Source of the DNA: Diphasiastrum complanatum
Lineage: Eukaryota; Streptophyta; Lycopodiopsida; Lycopodiales; Lycopodiaceae
DNA: 64,000 nucleotides
NCBI GenBank assembly: GCA_029204225.1
Contig: CM055097.1
Location: 26,257,039 to 26,321,038, forward strand
Direction: 5' to 3'
This document shows positions 11,701 to 22,509 of the stretch, in pieces. Position 1 is the first letter of the stretch. Every line of letters starts with the position of its first letter. The notes below the pieces were generated by a model. That model searched no databases. It was given only the letters and a program-made list of their open reading frames with translations, and was not told the origin of the DNA. The translations under genes were made by a program, and so were the position numbers.

Positions 11701-12017
11701 TCTTTGCAAGAAATAGTTAAAGTCTTAGCATATGGTCATCACAAGGAATGGAAAATCTCATTGGCAAGCAAGAGCGGTATTTCATAAAAGTACACAACAT
11801 GGTGGGACTAGCACAAAGAACAGCTATACATTGCAATGTTTCCAATGGTTTTACAAAAGTATTCAAATTCATCATAATACAAAATCGACGGATTATAAAA
11901 ATTGTCAGAAAACATGCAAATTTATACAAGCCAATAGGCAATAGACATACAAAAAACTTTTGTATATTAAATGAAAAATTCTACAAAAAAAGTACAATTC
12001 TCCAATATCTACTATGC

Positions 12018-12723
12018 TTATGACATTTTCTTTAATGATACTTGCAACTTAGAATCATGCAACAATTTTCTTCTTTCGTATAGATCCAAGAGCTCATAGT
12101 TTTCATGCTTACTCAGATCAACGTAAGCAACATACAATGCAAAATGAGATGACTTGAGCATGGAATTCACTAGTCCATATCCTAAAATTTTAAGTGCAAT
12201 AGTTTTCTTAACAAAAATTACTTTATGCACCCTATTAAAATTATGTCCTCCAAAAAAATGAGAAAGTGCCTTGATTGCCATAATCATTGTATCACCATGT
12301 TGATGAAACTTTGAATGGGCAATACTTTTTTATCTCATTAGTCTTGAAGAACTTCAGATAATGCACTAGTGCGTGATCTCTTGAAAATTCTCTAGCAGAA
12401 GATCTCTATCCTCCTCGACAAATTGCAAAATCATCAAGGAAAATTGTTTTCTACAATGAAAAAATGCAAAGTAAGCTCCAGTATAAAATCTGACATTATA
12501 GATCTATTAGTACAAGATAAGATACAAAACTTACGCATTCAGCTTTGTCTTCCTCGATTATGATCTCTCCATCAATATTATGTCCACCTTTTGATGTCAA
12601 TAAGATTGATGAACAGGTACTTGGTTTTGGAAAACCAAGCTGACTTTGAAATCTGAGAAACTCCTCTTTAGAAAGAAGATCTTTTGTTTTTGGCACATTT
12701 CTTCCACAACCATTTTCAAGCAA
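12018..12723 (-). pseudogene. Unrecognised minus-strand coding remnant with splice-site-like junctions
   Basis: Two minus-strand protein-like pieces occur. The first (12723-~12534, MLENGCGRNVPKTKDLL...) ends in EEDKAEC at a good 5' splice site (GTAAGT). A following piece (12287-12018) reads MAIKALSHFFGGHNF...KLQVSLKKMS. A plausible acceptor (CATTGTAG) lies near 12450. I recognise no domain. It sits between the N-terminal and peptidase parts of transposon copy 1 but in the opposite orientation, so it is either a second transposon gene or an inserted fragment. Confidence 0.35.
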
Positions 12724-12743
12724 TCTTTCCCTAAATAAAATCC

Positions 12744-13620
12744 ATGTTTATTTACATCGTCAACACCAGGAGAAGATTATCAACATTAAAATCAATTATA
12801 TTTGAAAATCTATATCCTGTTGATGCCTTTTATTTTGATGATTATACTCATGTCAAAATTGATTCTACTTTTCATTTTGATTGTTGTAGTCGGCATTGGA
12901 GCCTGAATATTCTTTCTATAAAAATAAATAAGGAGAGAGTATCAAATTTTCTATGTGTAAAAATAAACTCAACTGAAAATACACATAGAGAATTCGATTC
13001 TTTACTTCATGATGCCATTCATGAAATATCGACAAAGGCAACTTCTATTGGAGAGATAACTATTAAATCTCTCAAGGTATATAAAATTTATCGCTGATAT
13101 GCATCTTTTTTTTTTATATTTTAAATCTATTATCATAGCATGGATGAATTGTATGTCATATAATATTAATAATTTTCGTTCAATATTTGGAGTCTGTACA
13201 ACAAAAGGATGCTTCTAGTTGTGCTTGGTTCATCTTGTACAATACAAAGCTCTTTTTTGAGTGGTACAATTTACAAGTCGATATAGATATTGAAAATGTA
13301 AAATTTTGTTCATTTGTTGTTCTTTTCATTATAGTTCTTATTTTGTTAGTGTGATTGTTAGTTATTTACTCATTCACCTAGTTTGTGATGATAGTTCACT
13401 CTTGAGCCGTACAATCCCAACGATGTGTATAGATTGCGAGAAGAGTTGATCAAAATGTTTGTACATAATGGCGTAAGTTTTGTGCTTGAGCTTGAGGGCA
13501 CTGTAAAGAATGTTGCTCCTACCCTAACAGCCTTTTAGGTTGCTCAAGATGCAAATCTTATTTTATACGATCAAAGAGATATAGAAATCCTTCCTAATAT
13601 AGAGGAAGGCGAAACAGGAC
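12744..13620 (+). pseudogene. Ulp1/C48-type peptidase domain, transposon copy 1
   Basis: The frame 12744-13097 contains RHWSLNILSIK; His-Trp is the signature around the catalytic His of Ulp1/SENP peptidases. After an intron-like gap (about 13080-13185) the frame resumes with VQQKDASSCAWFILYNTK, matching the oxyanion Gln and catalytic Cys region (canonical QxxxxxCG), with Ala in place of the usual Gly. The region usually holding the catalytic Asp reads VKINS, so Asn stands there if the alignment is right. A last piece (YNPNDVYRLREELIKM, ~13400) matches the final exon of copy 2. Ulp1-like domains are known hitch-hikers in several plant DNA transposons. Confidence 0.6.
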
Positions 13621-14174
13621 ATGATAGCTCATGATACTGATATAGAAAATAAAGATAAACTTACTGAATAGGATTTCAAGTGTAATTAATGTATATATAT
13701 TACCATCCGAAAAAGGAGATACAATCTTACATAAACAATCCATTTATGGGATTTTTATTGATATCAATATAGATTCTTACAATCAAGTTGTGTCCATAGT
13801 ACAATACTGGATTTCAATTTTTCTAAATTGATAAAAAACAATATTCTTGTTTTCATCTTGAGTAACGATGATGGAAACATGTATTTTCTGATAGTAAATC
13901 TTAGTGTTATTCCATCAGTTGGATAGTTTCGCCAATATCTCTGCATTTGGTCTTGAGCTCATGTCTTTTATGTACCTGCATAAATTTAACACAAACTATG
14001 TTACATTTAGTATATAGATTATACGGGCAATTTTTGAAAAAAATTATACATAAAGAATAGAGTATTTATAGTTACTTACGAGTTTACCATTTGAAATGAA
14101 TCTAAAGTTTGAAAGTATATCATCTTGTAGGAGCAACATTTCCTACATGATGTAATTTAGGCTCTAATCTATCA
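13621..14174. other. Gene-free spacer
   Basis: AT-rich sequence between transposon copy 1 and the right inverted-repeat arm. I see no gene or clear repeat. Confidence 0.5.
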
Positions 14175-14741
14175 GACAATCCAAGGAAGGATAGTTGATT
14201 CGATGTGCTGGTAATCAGTGTTAGTGACTAATAGAATTGAAGAGGGAGCACGCATCGTGTGCATGGAGACTTGTAAGAATTTATTGTCATTGGACTGAGA
14301 ATCCTTGGAGTACTTCTTATCATTTCTATCTATTATTTTGTTGTTCAAGTCATGTGTTGGGTTCTTGAAGCATTTTGAAGTCAAATGATGCAAATTGTAA
14401 ATGTGAGTAAGAGTTTTATGTCGAGTAAGTAAGAGATTATAGATCTGCAGTTTGTGAGTAGTAATCTTGTAAGAAGTGCAATAAGTGAGTAGATCTTATC
14501 CATAGTTAACCAAAGTGACAGGCCAGAGTTATGATATTGAACGCTTAAGAATTAGATTGTCAATTCCTTCTTGCCATGTTCCATTCATTGTGGAAATGTT
14601 GATGAAAAGAGATCTATTGTGAGCAGCAAGTATCTTTGATTAATTTGAATGAAGTGATAGGATTTCTGAATGGCAAATTCTAGTTCTAAGCAAATGTTGA
14701 TGACAAGTGAGTGAAATCAATACTAGAAACAAATTTTGAAG
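14175..14741 (-). repeat. Right arm of a ~570-bp inverted repeat
   Basis: Diverged reverse complement of 7537-8105; about 6.07 kb separates the arms. The arms do not look like short simple TIRs, and retroelement-like coiled-coil tracts lie near them (10140-10960 inside the left arm, 14742-16060 outside the right arm). Two copies of one element in opposite orientation is the simplest reading. Confidence 0.85.
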
Positions 14742-16060
14742 CAAACATCCAAGCATAGGACACCATCGTTATCCAGTCTGCTATACAATCTCCAAAGACG
14801 TTCGATGCTCAAGTCCTAGATGTATTCGAAGGTGAAGACACATTTGAAGAGGAAGATCTGCAAGTGAAACTTCAAGGCAAATCCACACAACCTGTGAGAT
14901 CAATTTCTCCTGCTGCACCAACCACACTATCGTCGGTCACTCTTGATTTTGGTGACATCCTAAGGATTCATACACACCTAGGGTGGATAATCTAGAACAT
15001 GATAGACAAAAGACATCTATGAAAAAATGGATTTAGATATGAAATCCGAAAATACTTTGATCAATTAAAAGCTGATACAGATCAATGGAGAGCTGCAAAT
15101 TATGAAAAAACATGAAGCAAAGTCAAAGACTGATTTAAAAAAAGCCAAGCAACAAGCAGAAGCATTGGAGAATTATGTCACCAAACTCCAAAATGCCCTT
15201 ATCAATGCTCAAGATGAAGAAGATAAAGTCATCCAAGATGCCAAGCAGCAGTTACACCATGTACCGAATTGTCCTGTCTCCCAAAATGATATCAATTACT
15301 TGTTTTGGAAGGTCGAGACATATTGACAAGCTTTGTCTGGCTTCCAAGACATGTTTGATTTATTTAAGGGCAAAGCGTCATTGGAATTGGCCAAGGTAAA
15401 ATCGATAATCAAATATTATGAGCAAGTAGCAGCAATGTCCTCCAGACGGCTCCCCAGATCACCATGCCCATCATGCCAGTTTTTTTGCCACCACCACAAG
15501 ATCAATGTTCAGATGATGTGGGCATTGGAAAGAAGAACCACAAACTATAGAAGCAGGGCCTTCCACAAGTATGGCCACTCCACTATTTAGAAGACCAGTC
15601 ACCATCAAAGAGGAGATTCAGAATTTTCTAAAGCAACATCCACATGACTCTTTGAGGGGTGACTGGATAATCAAGTTCAAGATGTCAGAATCAGCAAAGA
15701 GTTCGACAAGCTGCCATCTTTGGGAGACCAACCACCATGGCAAAAATGGTTTTCTAAAAATTTTTGGATTCCATAAGGAGTTATGCGGCAAGCCCGCAAC
15801 AATTAAGAGTTGATCCATACTACATGTCGATGCCACGACGGACTTGATAGAAGGATTATGGTGTTGCCTTGGATAAAATCACTATCCACACACCAAACTG
15901 GCCAATCATCCATCAGAGATTCAATTGGAATATTTTTGTGGATTTCCACAAGGCCCTCCTTCACGCCTATGTACATTTCGTACCACCTCATAAAATTCTA
16001 GGTAGATGGTGGGCAGCACCAAAAACTAAAGAAATGAAAAAAAAAATTGGTCATGTTATT
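14742..16060 (+). pseudogene. Decayed coiled-coil and retroelement-like coding tract
   Basis: The + strand reads as a coiled coil at 15050-15440 (for example KKAKQQAEALENYVTKLQ) with stops and frame shifts. Then come VTIKEEIQNFLKQHPHDSL (~15600) and, in other frames, IHTPNWPIIHQRFNWNIFVD (~15880) and GRWWAAPKTKEMKKK (~16000). I recognise no family with confidence. Composition and context suggest the same retroelement type as at 8.1-10.9 kb. Confidence 0.35.
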
Positions 16061-16266
16061 ATTCTCTCTCTAACATTCTCTTACTAAGACACAATTTCTT
16101 ATAAGGCCCTTTTGGAATCGAAATTTTTTCTAATTGGATGATGAGTCTTGATAGAGGATCTTGGATATGGCCTCTTATGTGACTTTGCAATGTTAGACAT
16201 AACTAAACATTCACCACTTAGTTCAGAAGTCACTAGTTAACCGTGAGCTCAAATCTGTAAGGCCCC

Positions 16267-16560
16267 TGTTATGAGGATAAGCCATAATCAATTGTTAGTA
16301 TGGGGTCTAATGTGAGACCATGATGGTTATGAGACGGCTGGATTGCATAGCAGAAAGTCCAGGGGGTTTGGAGAGTGGAGCCCCCTGAGAAACAGGGGGT
16401 CCGAGGGGCGGTAGCCCCGTGGCAGGGGGTTTGGAGGGCAGAGCCCCCCAACGGTGTTTTGCATCCCTTTTGACAGTTGGTTGTTCACTCTCTCTAATGG
16501 TGGTTGCCACTATATTATGACCACATTGAGCAGCATTCCTCAGTAGTTGGAGCATTATGT
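16267..16560 (+). mobile_element. LTR-like fragment
   Basis: The stretch beginning TGTTATGAGGATAAGCC resembles the start of plant Copia LTRs and contains the G-rich hairpin repeats described separately. The neighbouring Copia coding remnant is on the minus strand. The right boundary is not resolved. Confidence 0.3.
16358..16451. repeat. Three G-rich hairpin minisatellite units
   Basis: Three successive ~30-bp units start CAGGGGGTTTGGAG, CAGGGGGTCCGAGG and CAGGGGGTTTGGAG. Each contains a complementary GCCCC or GCCCCC tail (GAGCCCCC, TAGCCCCG, GAGCCCCCC), so each can fold into a GC hairpin. This GGGGGTCCGGGGGC...GCCCCC style is common in plant LTRs. Confidence 0.75.
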
Positions 16561-16719
16561 TTATTGTAGATCAGTCATCCAGAGTCTATTCGAAATGCCA
16601 TTGAAGCCCTTCTCCAGGGTGCACAGATTGGATAGCACCATCATCATATGTACTGGCTTTATTATCATATTTTCAGATTCAAGTTTATTGTTGTCTATGC
16701 TGAATTCAATTGTCAATTA

Positions 16720-17330
16720 TAATACAATAGCACATACTTCACAAGGCTTGAACTCCTTGGATAATGTCTTTAGCAAGCCAATTGCTTTGACTTCTTTGAC
16801 CATAGAATGATTAGATTTGAAGTTGGGATGTCCCAATCTTCTATGCCATAAATCTTCTTCTTCATCACATATGCAATATCACAAGAGTTTGCACTCTCTC
16901 TTGGATCCAATTTGTAGATGACTCCAAATCGAGATCCACATGCAATAATCTCATCTTCTTTCTTGATTACACAAAGGTCAATATGAAATTTGACATCAAG
17001 GCCACTATCAAGCAATTGGCCAACACTAATAAGATTCTTAGTGAGCTTGGAACAAAGAGCACATCTTTGAGAGAAAACTTTGGAAGATGCAACTTTCAAG
17101 GGAATACTCCCTACTCCTTCAATTTTGCATTCACAATCATTTGCAGTATAGATGGATTTCTTGACTCCTTCGTAAGGCACAAGAGTAGAAAAGGATTCCT
17201 TGGAGCTACACATATGAGAGGAAGCTCCACTATCAATATACCATATACCATAAAGCATCCCAAAACTAGCTTTTACTTGACAGTTTCTACACATCCAAGC
17301 AAGAACAACCAAAAGTAATGATCCAAAGGC
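16720..17330 (-). pseudogene. Copia pol remnant: protease and GAG-pre-integrase
   Basis: On the minus strand, WYIDSGASSHMCSSKESFS (about residue 67 of the 223-aa frame 16770-17441) is the Copia aspartic protease active site. It is followed by the conserved KNLISVGQLLDSGL block and YKLDP. After a frame shift the GAG-pre-integrase zinc motif continues: DLWHRRLGHPNFKSNHSM and then CEVCAI (about 16840-16730). Integrase, RT and RNase H are absent. Polyprotein processing and integration are the known roles; this copy cannot do either. Confidence 0.85.
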
Positions 17331-17630
17331 CTGATAAAAACAAATAAATTTACTTGAGAAATTATAAACATTCATCCACAAAGAACTTGCTTGATAGAGT
17401 GAAAACACCAAGATTGCTCCCAAATCAATGTTTCTCATCAATTAGCTGCCAAATGGATCTCACATGGATGATATACAAAATCTTCATAATCTCTCTCTAA
17501 GCTATATCAAGCATGTGTGAAACAGCTCATAGTGCTTATCCATATCCACTTTGGCTAAAATTCCACTAATTTGCCACATCATCATTGGTGGCTAGTGTTG
17601 ACCTTATAGATTTCTACAATCTAGGAGAGC

Positions 17631-17727
17631 CTTCCCCCCACAAAATTTCTATTCCCGCCCTCGGGCAAGGGCCCTGACCAGCAAGGAACGCCCGAGGGCA
17701 GGGCCTTCCCCCCACAAAATTTCTATT
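17631..17727. repeat. Direct repeat flanking a GC-rich inverted repeat
   Basis: GCCTTCCCCCCACAAAATTT occurs twice, at about 17631 and 17703, each followed by CTATT. Between them GCCCTCGGGC and GCCCGAGGGC form an inverted repeat. It could be a small foldback element or a local duplication. Confidence 0.6.
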
Positions 17728-18205
17728 GAAGCATGCTCTCATGTGGGAGGTCCCAAACCTACAAAAGTTCAACTCCTGGACTGGGATCCTGAAGAGTGAA
17801 TGGCATACCTCCGAGATGGCATTCTGGAAAAACGCTTGTAAATTGTGATTATACATTGACAATAAAATTTGTATTTTTGTTCTTCCTCGACTACTTTACA
17901 CGTCCACTGCTCAGTTTATCGCTTGGTCTACAATTCAGTCCACTGGGCAGTCTACCGCTTGGGGTTCCCTTTAGTGCTATCTCTCCTCACCAGCTGCGCG
18001 GTGCTGTGTGTTGTATTGTTGCAAGCTTTTTGAAGTTTTCACCAGATGCTAGTGCTCTACCGCACTCACGAGATGCTCGTGCTCTTCCACAGAATCCACA
18101 CTCCTTGTTCTCACCACTACCTCATGCTTTAGTGATGAATGCTCGTCGGCGAGGCCTCTGTAACATTCCACCAACCCTCCTCACATAGAGACTCGAGAAT
18201 GAGAT

Positions 18206-18219
18206 ACATATATATATAT
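18206..18219 (+). promoter_or_regulatory. Possible TATA region of the BAHD gene
   Basis: A TATATATATATA run lies about 190 bp upstream of the ATG at 18401. It is the only strong TATA candidate in the 600 bp before the gene. It could equally be a chance microsatellite. Confidence 0.3.
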
Positions 18220-18400
18220 CCATTAATGGATGTATTGTTATCAGTGGCGGCTGGAATACCTGAGCTATCTCTCGTTGTAGTTCAGCGTATCTTTCAAGTA
18301 TCTATGGCTTGCTCTTTTTTTTGCGGACTTCAGCTTTAACTACAAAGGCTCGCAGTTTTGTTTTTGTAGTCATCATCCTTTTGTTTTCATCTTTGAAGTC

Positions 18401-20019
18401 ATGGCGATAAAGAAGGCAGTGACAAGGAGTTCTAGCTCCATCGTTGTGCCGTATCAGCCAACAGAACCTTATGGGCAATTTCTGTCTAATTTCGATCAGC
18501 TGTATGCTGGCATGTGGTACATGTTCAACATTTACTACTTTCCATCCAATACCCAGTGCAAAAGCCCGCAAGATTTGACTGCAAGTCTAAAAAGGTCTTT
18601 ATCTCGGGTGCTTGTCGACTATCCTGTTCTGGCTGGCCGTGTAAGGCTAGATAAGGATGGAAGATACGAAGTCTTTTGCAACGATGCTGGCGCTGAGGTG
18701 ATTGAAGCATTTGCAGATGCTCGTTTTGATCTGTGGGAGGATTTGAAGGACTGCTCATTGGAATTGGAACTGAATCCAGATGATGGTGTAATTGCTGATT
18801 ACAAAACGGCTCCCCTTCTCAAAATCCAGGTCTGTTATAAAGTATCTTATTGCCAGTGGATTGGAGTTTAGGACATGAAAAGCTTCGGCAGTCAGAACAA
18901 CACGATAATGTGCTTTTGATCTTTAGAATGTAACATTTGTCTGTTGTTCTTGGTTGACTGACTCTACAGGTTACTCATTTTAAATGCGGCGGAGTTGCGC
19001 TAAGTCTTGGCTGGGCACATATTGTCGCCGATGGCTGTGCAGCAACTGGGTTCTTAAAGTCATGGGGAGAAATTCACAGAGGAATGCCAATCTCTGCTCC
19101 CCCTACCTTTGATACAACGATACTAAAGGCAAGTGGTCTACCTACAAAGCTGGAACCCTTGGACGACTACATATCCTCACCACTAGACAGCAACTCCACC
19201 ACTCTGAACAATAAAATTCCAGAAACATCTACTTACCAAACTCTAGTTTTCCGCTTCACACACGACTCGGTGGAGGAGATCCTGAAGGAGGTAGAGAGTG
19301 GGCCCTGGAGTTATGGCTCTGCCACCCCTTTTGAAGCCGTATCAGCTCTAGTCTGGAAAGCAATGACGGAGGCTAGAAATCTTTCTGACAATCAGCCATC
19401 AAAGTATATAATTCCTGTTAACTGCCGCCCTCGATTGAGGCCGCCATTGTCACCAACATACTTTGCCAATGCCAAGCACATGACTTCTGCAGTGGCTTTG
19501 GCAGGCAATCTCAAAGCTCGCCATTTCTCATACGCTGCGCATGTGATACATGAAAAGCTAAAGGAGGTCGATTCTCATCTCATCCGCGGAGTGATAGACT
19601 GGATGGAGCAGCAGATCGTTGAAGGATGCAGAATCGGATTTAACGCAGATTACTACTGCGGTTACGATGTGCAAACTGCCAGCTTCCTGGGATTTCCCTG
19701 CTTTCAAGTAGATTTCGGCTGGGGCCGGCCGCTTCACATGTCTTTTCCAATTCTTCCAGTATTTGGTGATGGGCTGGCGCTGCTGATGCCCACAGCTGAG
19801 GAGGGACTGAGCACCAATGTAATCACATCCCTGCCCGCGCATCATATGCAGAAGCTTCTCCAGGATCAAGCGTTCGTGAAGTATCTACCAAGCTTCAGAA
19901 TGGCGACAGCAGATCAAACAGCTGATCATTCCGCAGAAGACATTGATATGGCTGCCAATCCATCATCTGACGAAGTCGTGCAGCTGCAGCATCATAACCT
20001 ACCTTCTCTTCAAGACTAA
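18401..20019 (+). CDS. BAHD-family acyltransferase (HCT-like), two exons
   Basis: BAHD enzymes transfer an acyl group from a CoA thioester to an alcohol or amine in the cytosol (phenolic esters, wax and cutin precursors, amides). Exon 1 is 18401-18829 and exon 2 is 18970-20019. The 140-bp intron has GT/AG ends and phase 0, and the product is 492 aa. The catalytic motif is AHIVADG (HxxxDG, His160 to Gly165) and the structural motif is DFGWG at 391-395, both intact. The N-terminal block VVPYQPTEPYG...LSNFDQLY is typical of the family, as is a single intron upstream of HxxxDG. The C-terminal ~40 residues are polar and acidic, slightly longer than usual. The ATG is the first in frame. I cannot say which substrate it uses; hydroxycinnamoyl, fatty-alcohol and CER2-like clades are all possible. 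The gene looks functional. Confidence 0.93.
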
Positions 20020-21435
20020 TGTGTAGCAGTGTAGCTTGCTATCCTTGATGTTCTTCTGATTGCGGATATACTGTGCTGTGTTTTTGTTCATGGATAGATA
20101 TGGAGTGAGTGCATGCATAGTGTGATCTAGTCCGATTTTAGAATTTAGATGTAAAAATGGATTGTAATTGCTATTGCAACCATAGGTGCTATTGTCATTT
20201 GAATGTGACTCACACTTGAAATCTAGCTAGAAGGTCAAGAAGTCATTTTAGTGACTCGTGACAATAATTTTGATGGTTATTGAAATGTAGTATTGCTTTT
20301 AATGCTTAATGGGGGAAAAACAATTTGTGCTATTTCATTCAAGAACGAATGATGTGTTTGCTTGTTGCTTGTCATTGTATTTTTCATAGATGAGCATGAC
20401 ATTAGTTAAGCATAAAAGCTTTGGAGTTGTGATTGCAACATTGAATATAGACCCACATCACCATACTAGAAACTAATACTTTGCAACCCCCCTTTCCTAG
20501 AGTCATGTCAAGTAGGTGGCTAGTTGGTGAATTTTGACCTTAAATCTAGGATTTTGGTCCTATAAACTAGGAGTCACTACCAAATTGACTTAACCTACTC
20601 TTTAGACTTGATCTAACCTACACTAGGACAGGTTTAACACATGGATCCATGGCCTCACACATGTGGGACCCACTTATGTACATTTTGACATGATTTTACA
20701 TGGTTTTTGATCAAGCTAGATTTGCCAATTTTTGGCAATTCTTCACACTCCTCAAATTTAGCTTGATCTATTTACAACTCTCTTGCTAGATGAATGAATG
20801 CTTTTAGAAGTGTCTAAAAAATCTAGGTACAAACAAGGAACTTTTGAGACTCTGACAAAGAATGATGTTCATGAAGAATCTTTCCCACCTCTTAAAGGAT
20901 CCCTTACAAGATGTTCCACAAATGTGTCTATATACATGTAGCACACTTCAAAATCTATACATCATGCCAAGCCATGGATTCCAAGGCATTTTGTGCACTT
21001 GAAGATACATCAATTAAACTATTAAGTGCATACATAATGTTGCCAAAGACAATTTGCCTTGCTTGATCCATATGATTGAGCCTTGATGGCTCCATCTTGA
21101 TACCCAAGGTTCTTCTTGGAGTATCGAGCTTGCTCCTCCACTTGACTTGACTCCAAAACATCAATGAATTGAATAAGGTGTTGTCCAAAGGTGCTTCTTC
21201 AAGTTTACAAATATTTCACTTTTGAAAGATCACATTTTCACCATTGACAACTTCTTTGGTGGAAAACATGTAAATTCTACAATCTCTACTTGAAGAGCAA
21301 AACATTTTTATTATTCCTATCATTCAAGTAGGATAATCTTTGGTCCGTACGTTAATATGATCATGCACAAAGCATGTGGACACATGAATTCTATACATGT
21401 ATTTTTGTTCTATGCTATCTATATTTGTTCTGATC
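20020..21435. other. 3' flank of BAHD gene, mostly repeat
   Basis: 20020-20450 is AT-rich 3' flank without a clear terminator signal. A dispersed repeat follows at 20607-20752. A 77-aa minus-strand frame at 20955-21188 (...QARQIVFGNIMYALNSLID) faintly resembles a Copia gag segment but is too short to be sure. Confidence 0.4.
20607..20752 (+). repeat. Dispersed repeat, copy 1
   Basis: This shares with 63779-63925 the blocks TGGCTCCATG-like, CCTCACACATGTGGGACCCA and TGGTTTTTGATCAAGCTAGA, followed by TTTGCCAATTTTTGGCAAT. It is in the same orientation in both places. It is probably a piece of an LTR or MITE family. Confidence 0.8.
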
Positions 21436-22250
21436 TTAATTTAGTATAACTACATCATCCTTTGCACCATCATCAATAACGGGAGGCTGAAGCCTTGCCC
21501 TAGCCAGTATACTCAGGATAATTTCTTGTCTAAGTCTGTACACCTGGCTTGATGTGTACTCAGGAAATGTAAACTGCAAAATAGAATATTCATGTACTAC
21601 TAGTAATGGCCAAAAACATCAACAAAATAGAAAACGAATCATGATTCCAAAATAAGAATAAACATAATTTATCACCTTAGAAATATCAACATCTTGCTGA
21701 AGGTTAAACCACTCAAAAAATAACTTTGCATTGTATAATGTGTACCACCCACAGCTGAATGAATCATTTTGCTGGGGTGACTGCAAAATAATTCAGCACA
21801 CAAGAAATCAATTATGAAACAGAATGAATTAGAATGAAATAATTACATTAGAATACTAATTTCAAAATGCTATTAAGAAAAACAGAGTTTACCTCCAAAC
21901 TGACAATCTACCAGTCCACGGAATGGGGAACATCTGTAGGAATATATTTACTTAAATATGGAAGATATATATCTACATCCTTATGCGTATTTCTCGCCGA
22001 ATTTATCTTGACACAAAAACCTTTATAATATTATCTACAGATCTCTTAATAGAGATCAGGTTTAAACTCCAATGGTCACTGCAAAATAAGATTGAAATTT
22101 CTTTAGCTGCAATTTTGAGAACTATTTCCATTGACAATGCCAATGTTAATGCATAAAACAACAAGAAGCATTCAATATATCTTACTTCGTATGATAAGGG
22201 ATGAGCAGATACTTTGTTGCTGGTGTGAATCCACTTGTCAAGCACTGTGA
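21436..22250 (-). pseudogene. Ulp1/C48-type peptidase domain, transposon copy 2
   Basis: Exons can be read with proper splice sites. One ends at 22186 (TPATKYLLIPYHT). The next, 22078-21893, begins with NDHWSLNLISIKR, so the junction restores the typical Ulp1 'IPxxxxxHWSL' signature with the catalytic His. Exon 21780-21676 starts SPQQNDSFSCGWYTLYNAK, with the canonical Gln and Cys-Gly. Exon 21573-21436 (FTFPEYTSSQVYRLRQEI...) ends in a stop. A one-base frame shift near 22000 disrupts the middle, where the sequence reads VKINS rather than a clear Asp. SUMO/ubiquitin-like proteolysis is the family's usual activity; its role in the transposon is unknown. Confidence 0.7.
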
Positions 22251-22509
22251 TAATGTGTCATTATTCTCCTTGAAGAAAGTTTCAGCACCAGCAACTCATT
22301 GCATGAATCTCTTGCAATGTCATATGGAAAGAGTGTAAGCCTGGACTCTATCACAGGATCACTGATAGAAGTCCGTCTGTCTTTAAAATCCAAGCAATCT
22401 AGAACTCTAAAATTAATACTTAAATCAAGTTCATCTAGTCTAAAACAAAAAGGAGTACCAATTGTATTTGTAGCATCGGATATGTCTTTCTCAAATTTAA
22501 GATAATCAT

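Noticed and set aside
19558-19869. 103-aa minus-strand frame
   Set aside because: Antisense shadow of BAHD exon 2.
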